This document shows, in pieces, positions 19,920-31,274 of a stretch of 64,000 bases of DNA. Numbering within the stretch: position 1 is the first letter of the stretch; the number at the start of each line of letters is the position of its first letter. The notes below the pieces were generated by a model. That model was not told the DNA's origin. It made no database searches and saw only the letters and a list, made by a program, of their open reading frames with translations. Origin of the DNA: Areca catechu (taxonomy: Eukaryota > Streptophyta > Magnoliopsida > Arecales > Arecaceae); assembly GCA_021397845.1 (NCBI GenBank), contig CM038052.1, forward strand, positions 170,988,182 through 171,052,181, written 5' to 3'. A program made the position numbers and the translations under genes.

Positions 19920-21389
19920 TGTTGCCCAGAAATGGAGCCCAAGAGGGGGGGTGAATTGGGTCTTTTAAAAATTTAACACAATAAAATGAATGTCCAGTGG
20001 TGCTTGTGAGCAATAATAAATTTGATGCAAGATGATAGCAATAATTAAAGAGTACGAGAGAAAAAGAGCAATCACATACAAACACAAAGTTTATAGTGGT
20101 TCGGTGCAAACCTAGCACCTACATCCACTCCCCAAGCCACCCTTGGGAATACCACTATAATCCATACCAGATTACAGTCGACTTGTTTTTCACAAGGCTC
20201 ACAAGTCAAAACCTAAGTTGGTTTTGTCACCTAGGCTTACCAACAAACCTAAATACTTGTTTTGTCTTCGGGCTCACAAGTTAACCCTAGTTGGTTTTGT
20301 CCCTTTGGCTCACCAACAAACCACAATAACCTTCTTTCAAGACATCCTTGAAAGCAAGGTCAAAACACAATAAAGCATATATGAAATTTAAAAGCTACAA
20401 CAAACTCTCTTCAATAGTAGATTGGAATCTTTGAAGCTCAAAAGGATGCTTTGTCTTCACTCTTCTTCAAGATGCCTCTTTTTGGAATGAAGTAAGGTTG
20501 AGCTTGTAGGTTTTTCAGTGGAATCAAGCTAGAAGAGACTTTTTGATTTGAAGTTTGGAGAGAATATTGGCTTTTTGGCTTTTGAGTGGACTTGAATGCT
20601 CTTGAATAGACTTCTCTTCACTTTTCTCTTACTTTCTCTATCTTTAAAATGAGGTTGGTGAAGCTTAAATACACCAAAAATCTTCTAAAAACGGTTTGTG
20701 ACCGTTGGTGCATTGGAAATAGCCGTTTGGAGCTTGAAAACCAACTTCTGCAAGCCAGAAAAATAGATCCGTTAGAGCTGTCCGGCTGTAAGTGTCGACA
20801 CTTGGCTGTCAGGTGTCGACACTTGGCTGTCAGGTGTCGACACTTGATTTCTGGGTGTTGACACTTGAACATTCAAGTGTCGACACTTGATGCACAGGTG
20901 TCGACACTTGACACAAAAATCCTCAAAACCACAAAGTTCTGTATTTTCAAAAATCTCAGGCCTTGAGTCGACACTTGGAACCTAAGTGTCGACACTTGGA
21001 ACCTAAGTGTCGACACTTGGCGTGCCAAGGATTTTTGTCTGTGCCAAGGATTTTTGTCCGTGCCAAATACTGAAGTGTCGACACTTGACTGTCCAAGTGT
21101 CGACACTTGAGACTGAAAACATTCAGATACAAGTGTAAATGCTTCGAAAACAAAAATAAAATTCATGAATACATAAACACATAATAGTTAAACAATTATA
21201 TGCCCTTTTTCAATGAAGAGGATGCCATAATATGTGAGAATTGCTTCGTGTCATTGCGTGCCATACACCATAAGTTTTTGAAATTTTGAGGTGCTTTCTT
21301 CCTGAAAACTTACAACTTGAAATCCTTATTAGAATACAATATGCACTCAATGTTTTGTTATTCATCAAAATCACTGGGTAGAGCCAACA
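19920..21389 (+). repeat. Solo LTR, SIRE/Maximus-type Ty1/copia (copy 2), inside Tat-1 RT
   Basis: It begins TGTTGCCCAGAA and ends GAGCCAACA. Near-matching duplications flank it (CTCCT 19915-19919, CTTCT 21390-21394). The Tat-1 RT reading stops at HPKDEK on one side and resumes at EHTAFITDRG on the other, which fixes the insertion point within RT. It is related to copy 1 in its ends and in GTGGTTCGGTGCAAACC-type blocks but differs in the palindrome type. No internal coding region is present. Confidence 0.82.
20790..21108. repeat. Array of AAGTGTCGACACTT palindromes in solo LTR copy 2
   Basis: About 11 copies of AAGTGTCGACACTT or one-base variants occur, at 20790, 20811, 20832, 20853 (variant), 20874, 20896, 20964 (variant), 20984, 21005, 21073 and 21095. 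The copy at 20874-20889 is a perfect 16-bp palindrome, CAAGTGTCGACACTTG. Several neighbouring copies are spaced 21-22 bases, close to two helical turns. Confidence 0.9.
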
Positions 21390-22310
21390 CTTCTCATCTT
21401 TCGGGTGCATCCGGATCTAGTTGTACCCGGAGAATGCATCCAAGAAGGTGAGTAAGCGGTATCTCGAGGTGGCATCCACCAACTGATCGATCTTCGAGAG
21501 GGGGAAACTATCTTTTGGACATGCTTGATTGAAGTCGATATATTCTACACAGATCCTCCACTTCTCATTGGCCTTTTTGATCATAACTATGTTTGCCAGC
21601 CAGCTGGGGTACTTAACTTCGTGAATGAAGCCAACCGCAAGGAGCTTTTCCACCTTTTTATTGACTACTCTCTGCCTTTCTGGGGCAAAGCTTCTCTTCT
21701 TCTACTGGACTGGACGGCACTTTGGGTTAATATTCAACCTGTGGATAATGATGTTAGGAGGGATTCTTGGCATGTCCACCGTGATCCAGGCGAACACATC
21801 TATATTCGCCTGAAGGAAACTCATCAAGCGAGCCTTCTTGTCTTCCTGCAGTTGGGCTCCTATTTGTACCATCCTTGATAGATCTACACCGAGGGGGCAG
21901 GACAGCAAGCGCTTGACTGGGACACCTTTGGCATCCTGTGCTCTTTGATTAAGGTCGTCAATAGCGGGATCCTCCCTGGTGCTCCTAGCTCTGGGGATGG
22001 CTTGCAAACAGTGCTGAACCGGCTAGGGTGTTCCCCTTATTTCTCCCATATCGTAGGGGGTTGGGAATCGCACCAAAAGCTGCTTCGTTGATATGACTGC
22101 GTCTAGCAAATTAAGCCCCGGATGGTCGAGAATCATGTTGTAGGCTGAGGGAAGCTTAACAACCGTGAAGGTCATCATGACCGTACTCTTCCAGGGTGGT
22201 GACATGGTAGTGACCGGGAGAGTGATCTCCCCCTCAACTCCCACTGAATCCCTGGAAAAATTGATGAGAGGGGTGTAAACTGGCTTCAGTTGGGTAGGAG
22301 ACAAATTCAT
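21390..22310 (-). pseudogene. Tat-1 pol: protease and N-terminal RT
   Basis: The protease region (22023-22310) has LPSAYNMILDHPGLNLLDAV, the conserved end of Tat protease. The linker (21702-22007) has DVFAWITVDMPRIPP. The RT (21395-21653) has LANIVMIKKANEKWRICVEY, NQACPKDSFPLSKIDQLVD and LDAFSGYN, then a stop in place of the next residue. Copy 2 of the solo LTR follows immediately. Confidence 0.82.
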
Positions 22311-22469
22311 CTTGGAGAAGGCATCGTAAAAAAGATATCATTTAAACTTTCACTATCGATCATAATATGCTTTATAGGATGCTTTGATATAGTCACTCGA
22401 TGATAATGGCATCGTTATTTACATTTTCTGTCTCAATTTCTCTTTCCCTCGCAAAGGGGACTACATTCT

Positions 22470-24087
22470 CTAACCCTTCCCCCGCCCTATTTTCCAAGAT
22501 ATCATGCCCACAGGCTTCTCAATAGGCCGGTTGTCAATAGGGAGGAGAGCTGCAAGCGCCTGAGGTTTCGCCAGAGCCTTGCCCCCCATGAACTTTCCAA
22601 GGTAGCCTCTTCTTATCAGGTCTTCAATCTTCCTTTTGAGGTGGTGGCATTCCTCGATGTCATGGCCATGGTCATGGTAGAACTGACAGTACTTTGACTT
22701 GTCGTGGCTAACAGACGGCCTCAGTGGGGCAGGGTGGCATAAGTAGAGCTCGTCCTCAATCTCCATGAGGATCTTGGACCATAGGGCGAGGAGAGTGAAT
22801 CTTTCTTCCAAAACGGGGGCGTTCTTTGGCTTTGGGCCCGTTCGGAGGTTTGGGGCTGAACCAAGCCTCCACATCCTGGAGGCTTCTCCCTGCGATTGCT
22901 TCTTTAAAGGCCTCCCATTTAGCTCCCTCTGGTCCGGTCTGCCTCCTTCACACGGATGTACTTGTAGTCCTGGAGGAAGAGTTCGAAATAAGTCTTTGGT
23001 GGCTTCTTGTCTAGTGAGTAGGTTAGGTGGGAGGTTCTGAACCCCCTCTTCAGTGCCAACATGGCAACAGGCTCGTCCAAGTTATAAATCTTCAGTATGG
23101 CAACTTTGAAGCGAGACACATAGTCCTGTAAGGACTCATGGTCCTATTACTAGATAGAGAAGAGGATGTCGGCTTCTCGCAGCACCTTCTAGCAAGCATC
23201 GAAGTGTGCCATGAACTTTCTCTCCAACTGCGCAAAGGAGCTGATGCTTTCGGGCTCGAGATGGGTGTACCAGACTTGAGCAGCCTTCCGAAGAATAGTC
23301 AGGAAGGCAATGCAGAGAAGGGTATCAGTCGCCCCCTGGACTCTCATGAGAGTCTTACAGCTCTCCAGGTGGTCTAAGGGATTGGTGGTCTCGTCATAGG
23401 GATCCACCCGAGGCATGCGAAACCGACTAGGAATCGACTCCTTTTGGATTCTCGGGAGAAAGGGGGGTGGGTGTTATAGCCCGTTGGCTCGCATGGGGAG
23501 CCCTGCATATTGACGAACTGGCAAAATAGCTCGGCCAGTCTATGCTCCTGTTCTTTCAGGCATCTCTTAGCATGACACCTGATAGCCTTGTCAGTGGAAC
23601 CTTCTACTGAGGCTGTTGGAGGAGAGGGAGACAACGGTTGGGGAGGGTCACACTGGAGGGCCTTTCTTTGACGATGCTTGCAATGCCTAGTGGCAACATG
23701 GTCGGAGACCGGAAACCGGCTCTCCCGGTCGACCGACCCGCTCCATTGCCTCTTTCCCAGGATCCAGAGGCTTTCTCGAGGATCAAATGTGGCCCGAGGG
23801 TGTGATGGCCTTCCTTGAAAGGAATGCAAGTTACCACGGGGGTTGGTGGCCTGAGCCACAAGGGTTCCTGGCTGCAGCTGAGTGGCTGGGGATCGGTGCT
23901 GATGATGCAGCTGTCGTATTACCACGATCAAGGTTTGGACCTGCTGGGCAAGCGTGGCAAGCTGGAGGTCCGCCGGAGGTGGCAATGTTGGAGCGGGGAG
24001 CTCCCTCTCCAGACTGTTTGGGCTTTCGTGTGAAAGAAGATCCCCCACACGGCTGGTGGAGGCTTCCCATGCACGCGTCACCACCAT
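22470..24087 (-). pseudogene. Tat-1 gag
   Basis: ATG at 24087 opens MVVTRAWEAS. Segments in order: a low-complexity N-terminal region with a helical stretch (LATLAQQVQTLIVVIRQLHHQ); the gag domain (23189-23416) with DPYDETTNPLDHLESCKTLM and FAQLERKFMAHF; a further capsid segment (22919-23119, MLALKRGFRTSHLTYSLDKK); and a nucleocapsid segment YCQFYHDHGHDIEECHHLKR (about 22620-22690) near 22470-22874. The frame changes at least twice, so no intact polyprotein remains. Tat-2 has the same blocks at 43479-45110. Confidence 0.85.
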
Positions 24088-24129
24088 TTTATGGGTGGAA
24101 CTGCTTTAGTGGCGGGAGACTCGCTTAAC

Positions 24130-24173
24130 CTAGGATCGTCCCCCTACTTAGTGTGCCAATCTATTCCTATCTA
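24130..24173 (-). other. Tat-1 primer binding site region
   Basis: Next to the 5' LTR the element strand reads AATAGATTGGCACAC and then TAAGTAGGGGGA. Tat-2 has AATAGATTGGCATGC and then CAGATAGAGAGA at the equivalent place. It is not complementary to initiator tRNA-Met. The conserved TTGGC core resembles the TGGC-starting primer sites of other plant Tat elements, but I cannot name the tRNA. Confidence 0.5.
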
Positions 24174-26089
24174 GGTCATCGTGGCTTGCAGCTCTCGCTC
24201 GGCGTTGGTTGGTGGCTCTCTTGCCTGGCATCCATTGCACGTACCCAGACCTGCAAAAGAAGGGAGACTTGGATAGGAAATTCCGGTGAGGGCACTCCGA
24301 CGATCAAGTCAGTAGACGATCTAGGAGAACGGATCCTCCTCAGTGGATCCCGAAGTGGTCTCCACCCTCAGAGGTCTTGAAAAAATGATGAAGTAGAGGT
24401 TTAGGTCGAGAAAGAAGGCGCAAGTGGTGGTGGCAGCAGCTGCTAGAACTCTCTCCTAGAGTTCTTGAGCACTCTTGGTGTGCTTCGAGCCTTGCTGAAT
24501 TGCTTGCCTCTTCTCGCTTACCTTTGCCGGAGGCCCCTTTTGATTTTCTTATAGACGGGTAGCACCTCTAGTGAGGTACGGAGGTCTATCTTGGCCTCTC
24601 TTGGGTGCCTCTCGTACAAGTGAGATGCAGGCCTGCTCTCCTCTCCCCCCTTTGCCCAGAGGTTGGAGGGGGTCTGTTACTAACTGAGTTAATGGGACGT
24701 GGAGGAGTGCACGTCCTTTTCATGGTAGGGAGATACGCCGCGAATCCTGACACTCCGATAGAGCGCTGCTCTCTCTTGGCACCATCCCACCATCTGGGAG
24801 GACCTGGTATAGCACCGGTTCGGGAGCAAATGCTATAGGGTCTGAATTTCCTAGCAAAACCTTTCTCTTCTGGATAGTGTAGATGATGGGTGGAGTGGCG
24901 CAGCTTCTGAGCGGAGTGCTTTCCCAGGTAGTGCTGACAGTGGGCAAAGTGACCTAGTGCTCCGGCGAGACACTCCTCCATTGGCCAGCATGCCTGGTGA
25001 AGTGCCATCTCGCAGGGGGCACAGTCGGCATGCCATGGTGGGGCGCCATTTTTTCAAAGGTTTCAGGCGGCATGCCATCGCCCGTTAGGCATGCCAGCCC
25101 TCTAATGCCATGCCAAGGTAACGGTGGTGGCACCACTTGCCAATGCCATTGCCCGTTCGCCTTAGGGAGCTCAAGGGAGAGACCGCTTTCACCTAGAACA
25201 TTCATACCTGATCCCGGGAAAGAGGTTGACTTTGACTAGGGGATCAACCTCGAGCAGGAGAAACAGGTTCTTGTCGAAGGCCCGAAGAACAAGGGCACGA
25301 CCTCGGGAGAGCCACTCCGGCACAAGGACGTGAAGAGCGAGGGCGCGACCTCGGTCGAGGTTCGACCTCGGGGTAACCACTCTGGCATGAGGGGCGCAGA
25401 GAACGAGGGCGTGACCTCGGCTGGGTTCGACCTTGGGGAAACCACTCTGGTACGAGGGGCGTGAAGAGCGAGGGCACGACCTCGACCGGGGTTTGACCTT
25501 ATGGGAACCACTCTGGTGCGAGGGACGTGGAGAATGAGGGTGCGACCTCGATCGGGGTTTGACCTCGGGGGAACCACTTTGGCGCGAGGGGCACAAAGAG
25601 CGAGGGTGCAACCTCGGCCAGGGTTCGACCTTGGAGGAACCACTTTGGTGTGAGAGACGCGAAGAATGAGGGTGCGACCTCGGCCGGGGTTCGATCTCGG
25701 GGGAACCACTCCGGCGCAAGGGGCGCGAGAGCGAGGGTGCGACCTCGGCCGGTGTTCAACCTCAGGGGAACCACTCCGACGCGAGGGATGCGAAGAGCAA
25801 GGGTGCAACCTCGGCCAGGATTCGACCTCGGGGGAACCACTCCAGCCGAGGGCTCGAAGAACGCGGGCATGACCTCGGCCGGGGTTCGACCTTAGGGAAA
25901 CCACTCCGGCCGAGGGCTCGAAGAACGAGGGCACAACCTCAACCAGGGTTCGACCTCGGGGGAACCACTCCGGCCGAGGGACTAGACCGTAGGTGGCCTC
26001 CTAGGATTTTCATCCAGGTGGCACTATCCGCTAGTGCAGCCACCAGTTGGATCTGAGAGGGGCTCCATATCAGCGGTCTTGCCACATCA
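24174..26089 (-). repeat. Tat-1 5' LTR
   Basis: This partner of 785-2644 ends in GCCACATCA on the plus strand. The 66-bp array inside (about 25290-25985) has about 11 units against nine in the other LTR. The LTR ends near 24174 are uncertain by about 20 bases because the two copies diverge there. Confidence 0.8.
25290..25985. repeat. 66-bp minisatellite inside the Tat-1 5' LTR
   Basis: The anchor CCACT recurs at 25312, 25377, 25442, 25508, 25574, 25640, 25706, 25771, 25837, 25901 and 25965, with steps of 64-66 bases. The open frames of up to 232 codons on either strand are repeat artefacts. Confidence 0.9.
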
Positions 26090-26635
26090 ACCTGGATCCT
26101 AAAACACATGTATAATGATGTATAATGAATATAAAGCATCTCAAATTGTTTAGATATAAAAAAATAGGTAATTTAATGAGTAACTACCAAATTGATTCAT
26201 TAAATCTGATTCATTGAATCTAGTCTCGTACTAATTAGATCTCTTTCTTCTTTATTCATGTATATTGATTTGTAATTGGATTGATCCATTATTAAACTGG
26301 TAGATCTGATTTAATTAATATTTTTTAAAAAAATACCACTATACCTTTGCATTGAGATCAAAGACTGGTTGATTTATCTATTTTAATCTTATGATAGAGT
26401 ACATGCTGGACCAAGCATATAACAGATTGATTTGTTATTGATTGGGCAATTATTTTTTTTTCAATTGAGTAATGATTTGAACTTTTTCTTAATTATAATG
26501 CATGTTCCATGTGCTTTGTTCAAAACTATCTAGCATGTGATACATCTAGGAAGAAATTTTACCTATCGGTTTCATAGCAATTATTTGTATATATAGGTCA
26601 AATTTTCTAGGCTTTTTTTTTTTTATAAAAAAAAA
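26090..26635. other. AT-rich intergenic DNA
   Basis: This is the right flank of Tat-1, AT-rich with scattered short direct repeats. I see no open frame with recognisable motifs and no transposon terminus apart from the Tat-1 edge. Confidence 0.55.
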
Positions 26636-27573
26636 GAGATGGGGGAGGGATAAATCCTGGTGTAGCTACCCCGTCCCGCCAGGTAATGTTCGATTCAATA
26701 TACTTAGATTTTCATAGTCTTCCCTGTAGGCTCCCGCCTTGCTAGGTAATGTTTCGCAGTCTTTCTCGCAGGCTCCCGCTCCGCCAGGTAATGTTCGATT
26801 CAAGATGCTGAAATTTTCGCAGTCTTTCCCCATCTAAAGATGGGTAGGTCAACTTAACATCACTAAGATAATGTTCGATTCAAGATGGTTAGATTTTCGC
26901 AGTCTTTTCCCACCTAAAGGTGGATATGTCAACCTAACACCACTCCCCATCTAAAGATGGGTAGGTCAACTTAACATCACTAAGATAATGTTCGATTCAA
27001 GATGCTTAGATTTTCGAAGTTTTTCCCCACCTAAAGGTGGGTAAAATGTGGACCTTAGTAGAAGGTGGACAAAGTAGAATGGGAACAAAGAGGAAGATCC
27101 TGACATCTCACAGGTCAACTTAACATCACTAAGGTAATGTTCGATTCAAGATGTTTAGATTTTCGCAGGGGAAATCACTAAGGTAATGTTTAACATCACT
27201 AAGGTAATGTTCGATTCAAGATGTTTAGATTTTCGCAGGGGAAATCACTAAGGTAATGTTCGATTCAAGATGTTTAGATTTTCGCAGTTTTTTCCCACCT
27301 AAAGGTGGGTAGAATGTGGACCTTAGTAGAAGTTAGATTTTCGCAGTTTTTCCCCACCTAAAGGTGGGTAGAATGTGGACCTTAGTAGAAGGCGGAGATG
27401 TTTAGATTTTCTATCAATGTGGACCTTAGTAGAAGGTGGACAAAGAGGAAGATCCTGACATCTCACTCACATCAATATGGGATGTCAATCTATTACACAG
27501 ATGATCATGTCTCGAACTTGTGACTTATTGATAGTGAGACAAGGCCTCTACCAAACAAACTACCACTTAAGCA
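26636..27573 (-). mobile_element. tRNA-derived SINE inflated by internal tandem repeats (SINE-A)
   Basis: On the minus strand the right end is a tRNA-like head: an A-box-like TTAAGTGGTAGTTTGTTTGG (about 27549-27568) and a B-box-like AGTTCGAGACATGA (about 27504-27518). The body shares GAGATGTCAGGATCTTCC and the GTAGCTACACC tail with SINE-B, and TTGAATCGAACATTACC with SINE-C. Between 26680 and 27420 the motif GTAATGTTCGATTCAAGATG recurs (26789, 26867, 26983, 27135, 27204, 27255), as do CCCCACCTAAAGGTGGGT and GTGGACCTTAGTAGAAG. The whole is about 940 bp, against roughly 250 bp for SINE-B. Confidence 0.6.
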
Positions 27574-29796
27574 ATAAATTTTTTAGGCTTTGAAAAACTA
27601 TTTCTTTCTTTATTTGTAATATCGCCTTAATTCCTGTCATAAATTGATTTTGTAACAGCCGAAGCTTGCATGCACATGGAAGGTTAAGTTCATATTAAAG
27701 TGCACATGGAAAGTTGAGTCCACATTAAAGTTTATTTGATTGATTAATAGCTATTTCATGGATAAATAAAATATATGCCAGCACGTCACTACATATTAAT
27801 TGGATTATACTATGTTAAATTAATACGTAATGTATCTCAATCAAGTTTCAATAAACAACATGCACTGCATCTGAGAGAAATAAGGACTTTTTGCCGGGCT
27901 ATGGTCTAGTTACACCATTCTCTTCAAAATATACAATTATAATTATAAAAATATTAATCCTAACATCAAACAATAATAAATTAAATAAATAATATAAATT
28001 ATCAAATAAATAGGAGGATGATGGTGATGTAATTAACCTGAAAAAAAAATTATAATAATAAATATGATCGGGTAAAAAAAATAAAAAAACAGGGAGAGAT
28101 GAAGGATAGGGTAGGCCAAATAAGGAGATCATGCTCGCACTACAAATAAAGAGGATCTGGATTTTATTCAAAAATAATAATAAATTAAAAAAATTAAAAA
28201 AATTAGCCAAGATAGTAGAACCCAAGGAAGAAGGAGGTCCAGGGGTAATGTGGGTGGGGGTCCGGTGAAGAAGGTAACGAAGGGTGCGGGGGATGGGAGG
28301 AAGACTTGGAAAAAATCTTAAAGAATAATGGGGACTGGGGGACCAAATGGCCAACTGGACGAAGACTTAGGAGGAGGATCAAGGTACCAAAAACCGTTGG
28401 AAGAAAAAAAAAATCGGAATAAAAAAACAAAATGGCCAACCAAATTAGGGCTTGGGAGGGAGGACCACTCCAAGGGCTTTGGAGGGAGACCATAGCAAGA
28501 TGGCTGGCCAATCAAGGAAGGGGTTCATTGGAGAGCTGGAAGGTGCTTAGGAGGAAGAAGCCGATTATAATCGGAGAGGAGTTCTAATGGAAGGGAGATT
28601 AAACATAAAAATTTGTAGGTTGAACCCACAAGTCCAAATATCCATTCATGATAAGTCACGGTTAAAGAGAACTTGTGGATTCACGGATAAAGAGAACTTG
28701 TGGTTTCAATCCACAAGTTCAAATATCCATTCATAAGTGACAGCTAAAGATAACTTATAGTTTCAACCCACAAGTTCAAAACCTGCTTGTCTACCAACTA
28801 GCAATCAAACTTGTAGATTAAAACCACAACTTTGACGAGTAGCATCCCAATCACCATGCAACGGTAAAATTTTGAATAAGTTTAACACTACAGTTAATTG
28901 GAAAATAAGAATTAAAAAAATATATATTTTTAAAAAAAATCTAGAGTGATGCGAGGCTAATAGGCGTGTGAGTTAAAATAGAGGTGCAATTGAGGCTACC
29001 TGGGCCACAAGACAACTGGGTTTCTGATCCAAGCTTTAGCTAGGATACTTTGGAGCTGAGATAAAGATTGGGCTGGTCCAAGATTGTTTTGGACAACAAC
29101 ACAAAGGAACATTCTCTTGTCACTGCAAAAAAAAGAAACTTTTACAAAGAAAGAAAGAAAAGATAAAATAAATTAAATTAATTAAAAAAAAAAAAAAAGA
29201 AAAAAGAAAGAGAAGAAGAAGAAGGAGGAGGAAACAACAACAAAGAAAAATAAGGATTTGGTTTGTATCTTTCGTAAAAAAAAAAAAAATGATTGATCTC
29301 CATTTGTGACATCAACTATTAGATGAAACAAAGAGCTCGGTATGCTTTGATATATGTGCAAGATATGATCCATGAAGATGAATCATTCTTTTAATTTAAA
29401 CCTGAAAAAATGTAGGTAGTTTAGGTCACCATCAATGAGCCATAATTTTTATTTACATGAAGGATGGGAGGACTCAGATGAGTTTTGGTAGCCTTTGTAT
29501 CAATATATTGCTACCTCATACAGTTGCCTTTTTTTTTTTTTTTTTTTTAATGAAAAAAAAAAAGAACAAACAAACTCTATCGTCGAAGTTTGTTTACCTT
29601 TTCAGTCATGACTAGATTATACAAAAGGCGACTAAAATGTAAACTTAAAACCTGCAGTTTTTTCTAAATCCAACTCTATATGTTTCCCTTTATTTTTCTC
29701 AAATTTGAAAAAAAAAATTTTAGTTAAATTTTTGATTCCAGACAGGCAATGCTATATATCAAATGAAGACATTTGCGAGAGCAATAATACTGCTAA
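27574..29796. other. Intergenic DNA with simple-sequence tracts
   Basis: Short direct repeats occur near 27670-27720 (GCACATGGAAGGTT-type, twice) and near 28610-28800 (CCACAAGTTCAAATATCCATT, twice). Purine-rich tracts lie at 29150-29260 and a T/A run at 29529-29565. The frame at 27899-28354 (minus) is low-complexity and shows no domain. No gene is supported. Confidence 0.5.
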
Positions 29797-30045
29797 ACCC
29801 GGTGTAGCTACCTTGCAAGATACTGTCATGCTAGGTAAGCACGTCAACCTAACATCACTAAGATGTCAGCCGGTAGAAAGGGGATAAAAAGGAAGAACCC
29901 TGGTCTCTCGTCCAATCAAATCCATCATGGATTTCAAAAAATAGTTTTTAGATTTAATCGAGTCATCATGCATAGATCATATCTCCGATTCACGACCGTT
30001 CAGATGTGAGATGATATCTCTACTGACCGGGCTACCATCTTAGCG
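29797..30045 (-). mobile_element. tRNA-derived SINE, compact copy (SINE-B)
   Basis: On the minus strand the head reads CTAAGATGGTAGCCCGGTCAG (A-box-like) and then GGTCGTGAATCGGAG (B-box-like). The body has GAGACCAGGGTTCTTCC, CATCTTAGTGATGTTAGG and GGTAGCTACACCGGG, the same order as in SINE-A without the amplified middle. RNA polymerase III transcription is inferred from the tRNA-like boxes. Confidence 0.55.
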
Positions 30046-30705
30046 ATGTATTTGCTGTGTTCTGGATGTGCATCGCTGCGGACGAAAGCGTTAATGGCCA
30101 TGACTTCTTCAAAAGAATACTAAACTCCAGGCAGTCATGTGGACAGAGCCTGCTGGTGTTATATTATTGAATTATTCAAGAAAAAGGAAAGGGCTTCCCA
30201 CAAAAGTCCACAATGTCAGGCTTCCACGTTATATAGTAGAAGACAATATCTTTGCACAGAAAACATTTTTCTTAAAAACATTTAGGCCAGAGTGCTTTCC
30301 AACTAGAAGTCCAGAAAATATCTAACAATACCACAGCATCCACTCCATCAGCAACTAATACTGGTATCAAATGTAAAAGAAACAATAAGACCACTGCCAT
30401 GTGTTGTTATTTGCTATTATAAAAACTAATACTGCCACTTATAGAGATGCAATTATAAAATAAACATTTAGTTGCACAATTATGTGCTCGGTGTGCGTGC
30501 CATTTGCCAAGCAACCTCTCAAGCCAACCCTAAATCATACTTAGCTTTGTGAGTTGATTGTAATTTGATTTTAAATCATATAGTAGCAGATCTTAGAATT
30601 TGTCTTGAGCTCAGGATATTTTCTATATGCACCAACAATCTTGAGGAAGGTACCTAATGGCGGGGTCCAAGCTGCTCATAAATAACCATAACGTCCGAAG
30701 TGGTT
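30046..30705. other. Intergenic DNA
   Basis: This stretch is AT-rich with short frames only (for example 30137-30325). No known motif, repeat or RNA fold was recognised. Confidence 0.5.
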
Positions 30706-31274
30706 AGAGGTGAGCATTGGGTCGGCCTGGGTTGACAGAAACCCCCGGCCCAACATGGCCCGACATGAAAGCATAGCCCGTTTGTTACAATAATGCATCG
30801 TGCCAGGCACAACCCATATTAGGATGCCGGGCTTGGCTGGGGGTTTCTGGCCCACAGGCCTGGCCTGGTATGGTCTATAAGTACCTAGGCTAGCATGACT
30901 CATGGGCTAGGTATGGCATACCCGTGTGCCAGCATGGCCCCCTTGTAATGGGCATAGTCTATTTAGGCACAATCTATTTTTTTATTTATAAATAATATAT
31001 TTTTAATAAATTAAAAATATATTGGATATTAATATAAAGCCATCTTAATGGTGGGGGGCTTGGCATGGATCCCTACTAGTTTATTAATTTAAATCAAAAT
31101 GATACAGGAAGGGCGGGGGGCTAAGCTTGACTTTCAAAATACGATGAGAGAGATAGAGAGAAAAAAAAATAGAGATGATTCACCTTAACAATTAAAAAAT
31201 AAAAATGTACGATTATAAGAAATTAAGAATTGAAAATAAATGATAAAAACCTTACTAATTATTGATGTATTTGT

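Larger units (their letters stand above)
785..26089 (-). mobile_element. Tat-1: Ty3/gypsy Tat-lineage retrotransposon, interrupted by three insertions
   Basis: Two related direct repeats (785-2644 and 24174-26089) bound minus-strand coding remnants in the order gag, protease, RT, RNase H, second RNase H and integrase. The second RNase H segment (18735-18950) has the VLHVDSVSN and NNQAEYKALL signatures of the archaeal-type RNase H that marks the Tat lineage. A chromovirus (3657-12679) and two solo LTRs (15748-17278, 19920-21389) interrupt it. A purine tract precedes the 3' LTR. A candidate target duplication is ACCTA (780-784) and ACCTG (26090-26094), four of five matching. The inner LTR ends are uncertain by about 20 bp because the two copies differ there. 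Frameshifts and stops make it non-autonomous. Confidence 0.85.

Noticed and set aside
20790..21108. CRISPR or bacterial operator array
   Set aside because: Spacing is irregular, spacers are related to each other, and the array lies in a plant LTR.
20618..21166. Frames with repeated CRHL/STLG residues
   Set aside because: They are translations of the palindrome array.
25236..25934. Open frame of 232 codons on the minus strand
   Set aside because: It has the same 66-bp repeat origin in the other LTR.
27899..28354. Minus-strand frame of 151 codons
   Set aside because: AT-rich, hydrophobic low-complexity translation without domain or context.
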